Shown here: piece by piece, positions 17,897 through 26,663 of the stretch
How the letters are laid out: every line of letters starts with the position of its first letter
Numbering within the stretch: the first letter of the stretch is position 1
Assembly: GCF_020519665.1 (NCBI RefSeq)
Contig: NZ_CP084703.1
Coordinates: 2,728,001 to 2,792,000, forward strand
Origin: Bacillus shivajii
GTDB taxonomy: Bacteria; Bacillota; Bacilli; Bacillales; Salisediminibacteriaceae
Length of the DNA stretch: 64,000 nt
Direction: 5' to 3'
Translations under genes and position numbers: made by a program
The notes under the pieces: model-generated
Seen by the model: the letters and a program-made list of their open reading frames with translations, nothing else
Database searches by the model: none
What the model was told of the DNA's origin: nothing

Positions 17897-19126
17897 ATGC
17901 GTTCGTATCTCCCTTATATAAAAACAATGTTGTACGCTGGTTCTGCTACAATATTAGCGATCTCATTTATGGTTTTTCCAAAAGAAGCTTACGAAGCTTC
18001 TATACGCGGCTTATCTATGTGGTGGGATGTTGTCTTCCCTTCTTTGCTCCCATTTTTTATTATATCTGAATTCTTAATTCGGTTTGGGGTTGTGTCATTT
18101 ATTGGAGCCCTTTTTGAGCCAATCATGAGACCTTTATTTCGAGTACCAGGTTCTGGCGGTTTTGTATGGGCTATGGGACTTGCTTCTGGGTTCCCGGCAG
18201 GAGCAAAGTTAACTGCCCGTTTAAGACAAGAAAAAAAAATCACCGCCATAGAAGGAGAAAGACTTGTTTCATTTACAAATGCATCGAATCCGCTATTTAT
18301 ATTTGGTGCGATAGCTGTTGGTTTTTTCCACAACCCTGCCTTAGGTGTTGTTTTAGCTGCTTCTCATTATGGCGGTAACTTCCTTGTCGGAATTGCTATG
18401 AGATATTATGGTCGCGATCAAGACTCCAAAGAAAAGGATAGTAAGTTTTCGATTGCTCATGCGATCTCCTTAATGCACTCTGAACGCCTAAACGATCAAC
18501 GCCCACTCGGTAAGATGATGGGTGATGCTGTACAATCTGCTATTCAAACATTATTAATGATTGGTGGCTTTATCATTTTATTCTCTGTTTTAAACCAAAT
18601 TCTAACACTAATCCAGATTTCTTTTCTTTTTACCTTTGTCATCACTATTATACTTGGGTTTTTACAAATGCCAAATGAATTAAGTGCTCCAATTGTTTCA
18701 GGGTTGTTTGAAATAACACTTGGAAGTCAGATGATAACCGAAACCTTCGAAGCGACTCTGTACGAGCAAGTCATTATTGTTAGTTTTATTTTAGCGTTTA
18801 ATGGCTTTAGCGTCCAAGCTCAAGTAGCCAGTATACTCGCTGATACGGATATTCGGTTCCGACCGTTTTTTTTCGCTCGATGCCTCCATGGCTTTCTGTC
18901 TGCAGGAATTTGTGCCTTAATATTTCACCGACTCTATCCACATGGAGCTGAGAGTGAAAGTGTTATATTTATGCCACACCTCACGGAGAGTACCATTTCA
19001 TCATTAATGATCATTATATATAATTGGCTAATTACATGGGGAGGGGTAATTACTCTTATATCTCTCGTTTCATATATTTGTCTTCTTAGTTACAAAACAC
19101 TGAATAAACTAGAAAAGAATCCATGA
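17897..19126 (+). CDS. ylbJ: Sporulation integral membrane protein YlbJ
   Basis: Polytopic membrane protein with nucleoside-recognition Gate domains, 409 residues. In B. subtilis it is made in the mother cell and is needed for heat-resistant spores. Conserved segments include GLSMWWDVVFPSLLPFFIISE and GLASGFPAGAKLTARLR, followed by several hydrophobic helices. The start has AAAGGAGT upstream. Divergent from ylbK, the same order as in B. subtilis. Confidence 0.93.
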   Translation: MRSYLPYIKTMLYAGSATILAISFMVFPKEAYEASIRGLSMWWDVVFPSLLPFFIISEFLIRFGVVSFIGALFEPIMRPLFRVPGSGGFVWAMGLASGFPAGAKLTARLRQEKKITAIEGERLVSFTNASNPLFIFGAIAVGFFHNPALGVVLAASHYGGNFLVGIAMRYYGRDQDSKEKDSKFSIAHAISLMHSERLNDQRPLGKMMGDAVQSAIQTLLMIGGFIILFSVLNQILTLIQISFLFTFVITIILGFLQMPNELSAPIVSGLFEITLGSQMITETFEATLYEQVIIVSFILAFNGFSVQAQVASILADTDIRFRPFFFARCLHGFLSAGICALIFHRLYPHGAESESVIFMPHLTESTISSLMIIIYNWLITWGGVITLISLVSYICLLSYKTLNKLEKNP

Positions 19127-19199
19127 TTAACGATATACGCACCTTTCAGCTTCCCAAATTCGTTAAGGTGTTAAATGATATAATTTCTGACAATTAATT

Positions 19200-19490
19200 A
19201 AAAGGTCTTGTTAAAGGCTAGTGTTGATTTTACAAAAAAACACTCGCTTACACCTCTGGTACAAGGGCGATATCCTGTTTCATGCACGGCATTAGGACGT
19301 CCTGTCCGTCCACCGAGCAAAACGCCACGTCCTGTGGGAACATCGAAGTCACCAACGAGCGTTTACATCACGAGTAAGCTTCGAGTTGCCTCGACGGATA
19401 AACAACAGAGCCGTACTAGTAGAGGAAGGGGGAGGCCTTGTGGAAGTTCGTGAGTCCATGCTTGTCGCAGGCTTCTCGTGATTTTCAACA
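19200..19490. repeat. Degenerate interspersed repeat (ACGTCCTGTCCGTC family)
   Basis: The 430-base gap between ylbJ and coaD holds no gene. It contains ATTAGGACGTCCTGTCCGTC and CCACGTCCTGTGG segments that recur in different order at about 42440-42510, and weakly at about 463-510, plus a CTCTGGTACAAGGGCGATATCC stretch related to 30685-30705. Confidence 0.6.
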
Positions 19491-19513
19491 ATAAATATTA
19501 ACAGAGCCAATTA

Positions 19514-19556
19514 AAAAGAGGCATCCCCAAATAAAACTTGGAGACAGCCTCTTTTA
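19514..19556 (-). terminator. Terminator after coaD
   Basis: AAAAGAGGC and GCCTCTTTT arms with a T tail on the minus strand, directly downstream of the coaD stop. Confidence 0.85.
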
Positions 19557-20042
<486 letters not shown>

Positions 20043-20609
20043 TTAAATTTCCTCCTTTGCAACACTTTCGTAAATACGTATAGTCGTATCTCCGTATTGT
20101 TCAATTTTTTGTTGTTTCATATCACCATACTGTGGCTCAAGATCAACGCCTAGGCCATGCTCAACGACCATTTGCCCACCCTCTTTTAAAATACCATGTT
20201 CTGAAATAAATGAAATTTCATCATGAAGCTTTTCATCTGCATATGGTGGGTCTAAAAATACGAGATCGAAGCTCCTTTCATTTTTTTGTATCGCTTTTAA
20301 TGCACGCTTTGCATCAGTTCGAAATACTTCTACCAATTCTTTTACTTTACCTATTTTTACATTTTGATAAATCGTTGAAATTGCTTTTTTGTCACGGTCG
20401 ACGATCACAGCGTGCTCCATTCCACGACTAATTGCTTCAATTGATATGGCCCCACTCCCGCCATATAAGTCTAAAATGGACCCGCCATCAAAGTACGGAC
20501 CGACCATATTAAAAATTGACTCTTTTACTTTATCAGTTGTCGGTCTTGTTGAATGACCCGGAACTGCTTTTAATGTTATTCCTTTACGAGTACCACTAAT
20601 TACTCTCAT
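20043..20609 (-). CDS. rsmD: 16S rRNA (guanine966-N2)-methyltransferase RsmD
   Basis: SAM-dependent methyltransferase for G966 of 16S rRNA, 188 residues. RVISGTRKG at the start, TRPTTDKVKESIFN, the SAM motif LDLYGGSGAISIEA and the catalytic LDPPYAD are all present. Adjacent to coaD. A MITE-like repeat lies only 20 bases upstream of the start codon, so the promoter may lie in or beyond the repeat. Confidence 0.96.
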   Translation of the reverse strand: MRVISGTRKGITLKAVPGHSTRPTTDKVKESIFNMVGPYFDGGSILDLYGGSGAISIEAISRGMEHAVIVDRDKKAISTIYQNVKIGKVKELVEVFRTDAKRALKAIQKNERSFDLVFLDPPYADEKLHDEISFISEHGILKEGGQMVVEHGLGVDLEPQYGDMKQQKIEQYGDTTIRIYESVAKEEI

Positions 20610-20629
20610 TTTTTTCTCACCTTGTTATG

Positions 20630-20983
20630 TGAATCAATTTCATAGCTCAAAATATGATGCGAAATTCCGAATGATGAGTGTGAACTTCACTTCAGACGGA
20701 CGCTTTCCCGAGGGCTTGTCTTCAGCTAACTTAGGCTCGACAACTCTTCGCCTAAGTGGATCTTCAGCTCGTTGCTCCTGCGGTTACTCGTCGCAGATAA
20801 AGAGTGCTCCTGCGGTTACTCGTCGCAGCTCGAAGCAGTTCGAAGAAGTATTGCTCGTCGCTGATCCTCCGGAGTCGCCGTCTTTTGTTATGTTCACTTT
20901 CAAATAAAACGTACATTTAATGAAAAAGTTTATAATATCATTCGTTTCATTGCGCAATAAACGGAATTATGAAATTGATTCAT
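20630..20983 (+). repeat. MITE-like interspersed element, 354 bp
   Basis: Terminal inverted repeats TGAATCAATTTCATA (20630-20644) and TATGAAATTGATTCA (20969-20983) are perfect over 15 bases and extend imperfectly further inward to about 48 (shared CGAATGAT). The interior has GTGAAC...GTTCAC outer arms, the CTTAGGC/GCCTAAG hairpin, and two hairpin modules at 20773 and 20805 (32-base spacing). It lies immediately upstream of rsmD. Confidence 0.82.
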
Positions 20984-21070
20984 GTATGATCAATGCATAC
21001 ATATCCTACCATAAAACAGATCAAAGAGAAAATATAAAGGGGTCAAAAGATTCTAACTCTTTTTCTATAT

Positions 21071-21100
21071 GTATAAACTTCTTCCAGCTTTTCCATAATA
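21071..21100 (+). promoter_or_regulatory. Candidate SigG/SigF (forespore) promoter
   Basis: GTATA at 21071-21075, an 18-base spacer, then CATAATA at 21094-21100, matching the known forespore sigma-G pattern (gnATR, 18 bases, CATnnTA). A hairpin-starting RNA would begin about six bases downstream. Confidence 0.7.
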
Positions 21101-21105
21101 AGAGT

Positions 21106-21276
21106 AGCAACATGAAATGTCATGTTGCTGACAACCGCGGAGAAGGCTTACGTTTCCCCATAAGTTCTTCCTCCGGTTTCTCCTCTCCCATAGCCTTTAT
21201 AAAGGAAAGAACATGTTTTAGCATATTCATTTCCTTTATGATGAGGCAACCCGCAGCATGAGCTGCGGGTTTTTTT
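21106..21276 (+). ncRNA. csfG: Sporulation small RNA, CsfG-like
   Basis: Predicted RNA of about 171 bases on the plus strand between two minus-strand genes, rsmD (ylbH) and ylbG. Helices follow one another: AGCAACATGA/TCATGTTGCT (21106-21129), AAGGCT/AGCCTT (21143-21197) enclosing pyrimidine-rich CTTCCTCC and TTTCTCCTCTCCC, ATAAAGGAAA/TTTCCTTTAT (21199-21239), and a terminator AACCCGCAGC/GCTGCGGGTT with T run (21248-21276). The known forespore RNA CsfG lies, as I recall, in the ylbG-ylbH interval of B. subtilis and is conserved in spore formers. A 65-codon antisense open frame here is considered spurious. Confidence 0.72.
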
Positions 21277-21299
21277 ATAAGAAGGCTGTGTTTAAGATG

Positions 21300-21530
21300 G
21301 TTGTTGATTTTCGTCATTTCAGTTGGATGCTTGCCGCGGACACGACCTCAACTTCTCTGAACTCATCATTACTCGTTCAGAGTGATTTTCGGTTCGAGCT
21401 GTTTCTGTCCTTCCTCTTCTAGCATTGCTCTATCGTTAGCTGTGTCGAAACAACTCGAAACATACTCTTGATGAAGATACTCGTCACTGGAGTCGCCGCC
21501 TATCACTTCTTCGAGTTATAAAATCAATAT
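21300..21530. repeat. Degenerate interspersed repeat
   Basis: The rest of the gap before ylbG contains GGATGCTTGCCGCGGACACG at one side and CACTGGAGTCGCCGCC at the other, degenerate arms of the repeat at 15636-15770. No gene is seen. Confidence 0.5.
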
Positions 21531-21657
21531 GAGTACGGCGTTGTTTCATCAATCATTTTTCTTTATAAAATTATCGTAGACAAGGTGATGGAAATTTTTC
21601 ACTGTGATAAGGCGCGGAGCCCAACAGGTCAACATCCAGGTTAACATAGCCAATAAA

Positions 21658-21692
21658 TAAAACCTCCAACGCCTTTGTTGGAGGTTTTATAC
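21658..21692 (-). terminator. Terminator after ylbG
   Basis: AAAACCTCCAAC pairs with GTTGGAGGTTTT, T-rich on both sides, 12 bases after the ylbG stop. Confidence 0.85.
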
Positions 21693-21704
21693 TTGAACTG
21701 GGCA

Positions 21705-21980
21705 TTATATTCCCATTTTATAATCGTATTCTTTTTCCTTTTCAGGTACAGAGTTTTGAAACTCGGTTTTTATCCAAGGTCGCATCGACATAGAGACTTC
21801 TTTAACGAAGTGGAGAGACTCTAATTTACTAATTGTCTCTTCGACCTGGTCTGTATCGCAGTACATGACGATATATTTCATTTTACGAGAGACGTAATGA
21901 ACATTCCCAAGCCTTTTCAATTGTTTTACTTGTTTTAAGGAATGTACCCAAATAGCAAGTCCTACTCGGTTTCCGACCAT
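21705..21980 (-). CDS. ylbG: YlbG family protein (DUF2129)
   Basis: Small conserved cytoplasmic protein of Bacilli with unknown function, 91 residues from ATG 21980, which has AAAGGAGA nine bases upstream; an upstream TTG (22013) is less likely. Core features are LAIWVHSLKQVKQLKRLGN, VHYVSRKMKY and FVKEVSMSMRPW. It lies just downstream of ylbF, as in B. subtilis. Confidence 0.9.
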   Translation of the reverse strand: MVGNRVGLAIWVHSLKQVKQLKRLGNVHYVSRKMKYIVMYCDTDQVEETISKLESLHFVKEVSMSMRPWIKTEFQNSVPEKEKEYDYKMGI

Positions 21981-22092
21981 AATCTTTTCTCCTTTAATCC
22001 CTACTTTTGCCAATAGTCTAGCACGATGTTAAGGAAAGCGCAAGCGGTGACTTGCTTATTTTACCCATAGGAAGAGAAATCTCATCACTTAT

Positions 22093-22533
22093 TTAAGAAC
22101 AACCGCAGCTTCCTCCTGAGCCACAGCCTCCTCCACAGCCGTCTTGATCAAAGAAAGGGTTCCCAGTTGGGACTTTAATTTGTGGAGATACTGCATTTGC
22201 AATCAGTTGACTAATTTCAACTAACAATTGATAGAGCTCTTCTTCAGCTTGTTTAAATTCAACGATCGCATCATGAGTATCAAGCTTTCTTTTCCATTCC
22301 CTTACTTCTTTTGTAACAGTACGAAAATCTGGATGATATTTACCAAACCTTTGTACTTCATCATACTTTTCTTTCAATGTTTGAAAATGCTTGATTAAAT
22401 GCTGTGCTTCTTCACTTTTTTCAAGCTCTTCTTTCGATTGAATATATTTATCAAAAACTTCAGATGAAGTAATTATTTCACCAAACTCAAGTGCTTCTTG
22501 TAATACATCAACATTTGTCATGGTTGTGAGCAT
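22093..22533 (-). CDS. ylbF: YlbF/RicF, Y-complex subunit
   Basis: Member of the YlbF/YmcA family; in B. subtilis YlbF, YmcA and YaaT form the Y-complex that carries iron-sulfur clusters and directs RNase Y to operon mRNAs, affecting competence, biofilm formation and sporulation. The 146 residues are largely helical, with a cysteine-rich tail CGGGCGSGGSCGC suited to cluster binding. The start has GGAGGTG upstream. It is followed by ylbG. Confidence 0.94.
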   Translation of the reverse strand: MLTTMTNVDVLQEALEFGEIITSSEVFDKYIQSKEELEKSEEAQHLIKHFQTLKEKYDEVQRFGKYHPDFRTVTKEVREWKRKLDTHDAIVEFKQAEEELYQLLVEISQLIANAVSPQIKVPTGNPFFDQDGCGGGCGSGGSCGCS

Positions 22534-22580
22534 TCAATCACCTCCATCTGCCATTATAACATGCTCACAGTGAAAACAAA

Positions 22581-24065
22581 TCACCTTTTATTCATTTTTT
22601 CTTCTAAAGGATTATACAGTGCCAATTTTTTAATAGATGTGTGGCTTAGCTTTTGATGATCATATGTTTCAAGCATTAAGTGTTCACCTTCTTCAACCAA
22701 CCGCTTGACTTCGATTAGTTGAATATCCCCGCTACTTTCTTCAACTAATAATGGGATTTTCATTACTTGGCTTTGGCGAATCAACCTTCGAAAAAAGTTT
22801 TCTTTATATGCCATTAATTTAAAAGATATATCCGGGAGGTGCCCGATTTCATCCCACTCTTTCGGAGCAGGGACATAATCTAAAGTAGTAAAACGTTGTT
22901 GTTCTTTGACTTTCTTAGTTTTTCTTTTCTCGTTGATTTGAAAGTTCATTTTACTAATATCTTTTTCCCATTGTTTGCTAATTTCATTTGATATAAACAA
23001 ACCGTTATTAAGCTCTATAACGTTTTCGCTTCCGTATTGATCTTTACTCTTTTTAGCAAGCTGCTTTTTAAGAGCATCAGAGTTAATCCGAAAAAATGTA
23101 TAGCAGTCATCTTTTATAATTATTTGCGACCCTTCCCACCAGCTTATAATCGTCTCTCGATCTTTTTCTTCTTTAAACGGTAATTGTCTCAATAAAGTTT
23201 CAAAATATTGAAATGACACACCTGAACCTTTTCCTTTTTGAACAGTTTGTTCAGAAATATTGATTGTGACCATAGAACCGGACGTAATGATCTCACCAAA
23301 AATACTCGCAAGCCAAAGTGTTGGAAAACAATCATAACGTGGCAATAGCCACTCTTGTGAATGTACTTGGAGAATTGTACTTTCAGAATAGTTATGTCCT
23401 TCCAATGATTGTAGAACATCGTCACTGTCATCATCTAATTTATATAATACTCTTTTTACATGTAATGGGTATACTTCATTTTTATCTTTTGCGATAACCT
23501 TCATGTATGTTAATAACATGAGTTCTACAAGGTCATCGAACTTTTCTTTAACCCAATTTGTCATGAGCAGTAAAGGTCTTTCGGACTGCTTTTCAAACCA
23601 TTTAAGAACTTCTCGTAAAAAATATGAATGATCATCACATTTTTTTTTGGAAACCCTCTCTGTATCACCTTGTATATCTTTATTTAATTCTATACAAAAG
23701 TGTATAAACAACTCGAATATATTCGGTTGTGCTTCACCTGCTTCACTCTTTTGCTGATTTAATTTATTGTTTGTATTTCTTTTTGCGGTTAAGAAGTAAT
23801 CTACTTCTCTAGGAACAATTAAATGGCGAGTGCCATTTTCATCAATTAAATATAAGAGGTTATCCTCTAAAAGTGACCGAGTCCCTTTATAAAAATTGAA
23901 CGGACCGTATTTCGTTTTTCCAAGACGTTCTACCGATTCTTGACGAGTATCTGGTACATCGGTCATAAAAGTCAACAAATCTTTCTCACGTTCACTTAAC
24001 TTTTCCCACTTATTATGAAACGACGCTTCAGTTATTTCGAAGTTTGCTAATTGATGTCCGAACAT
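22581..24065 (-). CDS. Helicase-associated protein, partner of XPB-like helicase
   Basis: A 494-residue protein whose start lies inside the end of the XPB-like helicase gene (19-base overlap). The middle part (WLLPRYDCFPTLWLASIFGE, then MVTINISEQTVQKGKGSG and FETLLRQLP) resembles the XPB/Ssl2 N-terminal domain family (Helicase_C_3) often encoded beside bacterial XPB genes, for example in actinobacteria. The N-terminus looks like a winged-helix region (SEREKDLLTFM). Two starts are possible; ATG 24065 has better spacing to GAGGAAG than GTG 24074. Likely a helicase partner; biochemical function unknown. Confidence 0.6.
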   Translation of the reverse strand: MFGHQLANFEITEASFHNKWEKLSEREKDLLTFMTDVPDTRQESVERLGKTKYGPFNFYKGTRSLLEDNLLYLIDENGTRHLIVPREVDYFLTAKRNTNNKLNQQKSEAGEAQPNIFELFIHFCIELNKDIQGDTERVSKKKCDDHSYFLREVLKWFEKQSERPLLLMTNWVKEKFDDLVELMLLTYMKVIAKDKNEVYPLHVKRVLYKLDDDSDDVLQSLEGHNYSESTILQVHSQEWLLPRYDCFPTLWLASIFGEIITSGSMVTINISEQTVQKGKGSGVSFQYFETLLRQLPFKEEKDRETIISWWEGSQIIIKDDCYTFFRINSDALKKQLAKKSKDQYGSENVIELNNGLFISNEISKQWEKDISKMNFQINEKRKTKKVKEQQRFTTLDYVPAPKEWDEIGHLPDISFKLMAYKENFFRRLIRQSQVMKIPLLVEESSGDIQLIEVKRLVEEGEHLMLETYDHQKLSHTSIKKLALYNPLEEKMNKR

Positions 24066-25705
24066 CTTGACCACTCTTCCTCTTCGTATTGATACCCTTG
24101 TTCTTTCATAAATAATTGACGATTAGAAGCTCTTTCTTCCTCTTGCGTCAGTGATGTCACTAATGAATAAAAGTAGACTAGCTTTTCAGCTGTATTAGGT
24201 CTTAATACTCTTCCTATTCGTTGAGCTTCCTCTTGACGAGAACCATAAACCCCTGAAACTTGAATTGCAACATTTGCTGACGGTAAATTTACTGCCATAT
24301 TCGCAACTTTGCTAACAACAAGAGCTTGTATTTGTCCTGATCGAAAGTCGTCGTATATGTTTTCCCGTACTGATTTTTTTGTTTCACCTGTAATGATTGG
24401 AATAGAAAAATAATCAGCTATCTTTTTCAATTGTTTTTTATACTGGCCAATAATTAAGATTTGATCATGAGAGTGCTTTTTTAATAACATGTCGATAACA
24501 TGTAGCTTTTCATCATTCTCACTGGCTAATTTAAATTGCTCTTTCTTTGAAGATTGTAAATAATTTTCCCATTGATCCTCTCTAAAGGGTATTTTGTATT
24601 CTTTACATACAGGCTTCGCTACCCAATGCTTATGTTCAAGCTCTTTAATACCAACTTCATAACGTTTTGGACCAATTAAACTATAAATATCATCTTCTCT
24701 TCCATCTTCACGAATGAACGTCGCTGTTAATCCTAACCTTCTTTTACCTTGCATAAACGAGGTTAAACGAAATAATGGAGCAGGCAAAAGATGAACTTCG
24801 TCATATATAATTAACCCCCACTTCCGTTCTTGAAAAAGGTTAAAGTGTGGATATAAATTGGGTTCCTTCCCTTTATAAGTTAGCATTTGATATGTCGTTA
24901 ACGTAATTGGTCCTACTTCTTTTAAACTGCTAGAGTATGTTTTTAACTTTTTTCTATCAATTGTTGTACATGTCATGATCTCGTTTTCCCATTGTGAAAG
25001 TGATGTATCATTCGGCGCAATGATTAATGTCTCTTGATCTAACTTTGTCATTACACCAATACCGACTAACGTTTTTCCAGACCCACACGGCATAATGACA
25101 AAACCATTTCCTTTTTCATATCCATTTGGTTTTAGATAGCTGTTCACAGCTTCTATCTGATAGGGGCGTAGTTGAACATCTTTTTCTAGTTGGATGCCTA
25201 AGCGTTCACCTTCTTCTACTTTTAAGCAATCGATCACAGGATAACCTAGCTTTAACATACGTTGCTTTATAATGCCTCTTTCATTTAAGGTAATCGGAAA
25301 AGCTTCACCAGTCTTATAGTGAAAGATAGTCATTTGATTTTCAGGAAAAACCTCAGCTAATAAATCTCGTATCTCACTATATAAACACGTCCCATGTCCT
25401 TCAATCTCCATAATAAATAACTTGTGATTATAATTTTCCCAATCTTGTAGTTGTTTGATTACTTTAGAAGGAAATGGAGGGTTTGAAAATGATGTTAAAA
25501 AAGATATGATTTCCTCACTTGTTATAGCTTGATCGAAGGCATACCACACCGAATACTGTGACAGCTGATATATATGGATTTCTGATGGTGATTGTGTTAA
25601 GTGAGCAAATTGGCTTAGGAACGGCTGAACTATTTTTGCTTCTCGATGTGCGGTATTGAAATAAACCATTCCATTCTCTTGTATATAGAGCGGTTTCTGT
25701 TCCAC
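24047..25705 (-). CDS. XPB/Rad25-type DNA repair helicase
   Basis: Superfamily 2 helicase of the XPB class, 552 residues, GTG start with GAGGAGA upstream. An N-terminal XPB-like region precedes the motor domain. Walker A is PCGSGKT (207-212), the box II is DEVH (302-305), then LGLTATF, the XPB-specific REDGRED with SLIGPKRYE, and motif VI QRIGRVLRP. XPB proteins unwind DNA in repair or transcription-coupled processes; the role in Bacilli is not established. Inserted with its partner between ylbF and ylbE, where B. subtilis has neither. Confidence 0.9.
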   Translation of the reverse strand: MEQKPLYIQENGMVYFNTAHREAKIVQPFLSQFAHLTQSPSEIHIYQLSQYSVWYAFDQAITSEEIISFLTSFSNPPFPSKVIKQLQDWENYNHKLFIMEIEGHGTCLYSEIRDLLAEVFPENQMTIFHYKTGEAFPITLNERGIIKQRMLKLGYPVIDCLKVEEGERLGIQLEKDVQLRPYQIEAVNSYLKPNGYEKGNGFVIMPCGSGKTLVGIGVMTKLDQETLIIAPNDTSLSQWENEIMTCTTIDRKKLKTYSSSLKEVGPITLTTYQMLTYKGKEPNLYPHFNLFQERKWGLIIYDEVHLLPAPLFRLTSFMQGKRRLGLTATFIREDGREDDIYSLIGPKRYEVGIKELEHKHWVAKPVCKEYKIPFREDQWENYLQSSKKEQFKLASENDEKLHVIDMLLKKHSHDQILIIGQYKKQLKKIADYFSIPIITGETKKSVRENIYDDFRSGQIQALVVSKVANMAVNLPSANVAIQVSGVYGSRQEEAQRIGRVLRPNTAEKLVYFYSLVTSLTQEEERASNRQLFMKEQGYQYEEEEWSRCSDIN

Positions 25706-25867
25706 TTCTATGTCTCCTCACATTTATGACTTTTCTATGTATTGTTCTACTTATTTAGTAATCTTATTCATGTGACACAACGTTACGGTGGAAAAGATTA
25801 AGACCCTTTGCTAATTTGAGTGAATTGCTTTAGTTGTAACCGATGAGGCGAGCGGATTTTAGGCTAA

Positions 25868-25893
25868 CAAAAAAAAGAGGGAGCACCCTCTTT
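25868..25893 (-). terminator. Terminator after ylbE
   Basis: AAAAAGAGGG/CCCTCTTTTTT stem around a four-base loop with T run on the minus strand, directly after the ylbE stop. Confidence 0.88.
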
Positions 25894-25894
25894 T

Positions 25895-26134
25895 TTAATT
25901 TGATTGATTAAACGACCTCATCATATCAATCATCATCATTGCTAAATGCATATTGTTTTCTAGTTTTTCCATCCGTTGTGGGAACGTTTTGCCGAAGAAT
26001 ATTTTTGCTTGTTTTTCCATCTCTTGTAACGAATATGGGTTTCTCGCTAGCCTTCGATACCAGTTAGGGTGAGCTCTTAAAAACTTGTGAAGATCAGGTT
26101 CACTCCGAATGTATTGATATACTTCTCCTCTCAT
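25895..26134 (-). CDS. ylbE: YlbE-like protein
   Basis: Small conserved Bacillus protein, 79 residues from ATG 26134, preceded by GGAG at suitable spacing; a GTG nine bases upstream is possible. Contains the family core FLRAHPNWYRRLARNPYSL. Function unknown. It follows ylbD by 18 bases and ends with a terminator, so the two are probably co-transcribed. Confidence 0.88.
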   Translation of the reverse strand: MRGEVYQYIRSEPDLHKFLRAHPNWYRRLARNPYSLQEMEKQAKIFFGKTFPQRMEKLENNMHLAMMMIDMMRSFNQSN

Positions 26135-26152
26135 CAGCCCCACTCCGATCGT

Positions 26153-26584
26153 TTAGTCTTCACGGAAAGAAAAAGGTGAGCTTTGTTGGTCTTCTGTTCT
26201 CCCTTGTTCTTCTGGAGGACTTTGTTTAAATTGGCCTAAAAGTTCTTGTACAGAAGATAAGACACCACTAAATTGAGATAAGTGATGTTGCAAATCATTC
26301 AAATTCATTTTCTTTAACATCGCTAATAAGTCCTGGGTTGATATTCCTTCACTACTCGTTTCTTCTCCACTCGATTCGTCTGATTTTCTTTCATCATTAT
26401 TAGACTCTGTTTTATTTGCTGCTTTGTATGTTTCCCAAATTTCATCATCTTCACCAAACAACTTCCACTCTTCAAATAGATCTTGTAATGTCTTATCACC
26501 CGTTTTCACATCTCTTAATACATATGGATGTGTCTTTACAAACAGCTTAAACTTTTGAACGTCTGGGTGGAGGGAGTTTTTCAA
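26153..26584 (-). CDS. ylbD: YlbD family putative spore coat protein
   Basis: YlbD is annotated as a putative coat protein in Bacilli. The 143 residues begin with HPDVQKFKLFVKTHPYVLRDV, then LFEEWKLFGEDD, with an acidic, serine-rich linker and a helical segment (about 80-118). The start is TTG, set by AGGAGGTG. Encoded upstream of ylbE, as in B. subtilis. The coat role is from family annotation, not from this sequence. Confidence 0.88.
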   Translation of the reverse strand: MKNSLHPDVQKFKLFVKTHPYVLRDVKTGDKTLQDLFEEWKLFGEDDEIWETYKAANKTESNNDERKSDESSGEETSSEGISTQDLLAMLKKMNLNDLQHHLSQFSGVLSSVQELLGQFKQSPPEEQGRTEDQQSSPFSFRED

Positions 26585-26663
26585 TTGAGCACCTCCTAGT
26601 CAAATGTCTATATTTGTATTCATTACATCATACAAATGACAAAAACAGTTTGTGCGCCCAAAA

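Noticed and set aside
19208-19453. 81-codon ORF between ylbJ and coaD
   Set aside because: Falls in degenerate repeat DNA and has no ribosome site.
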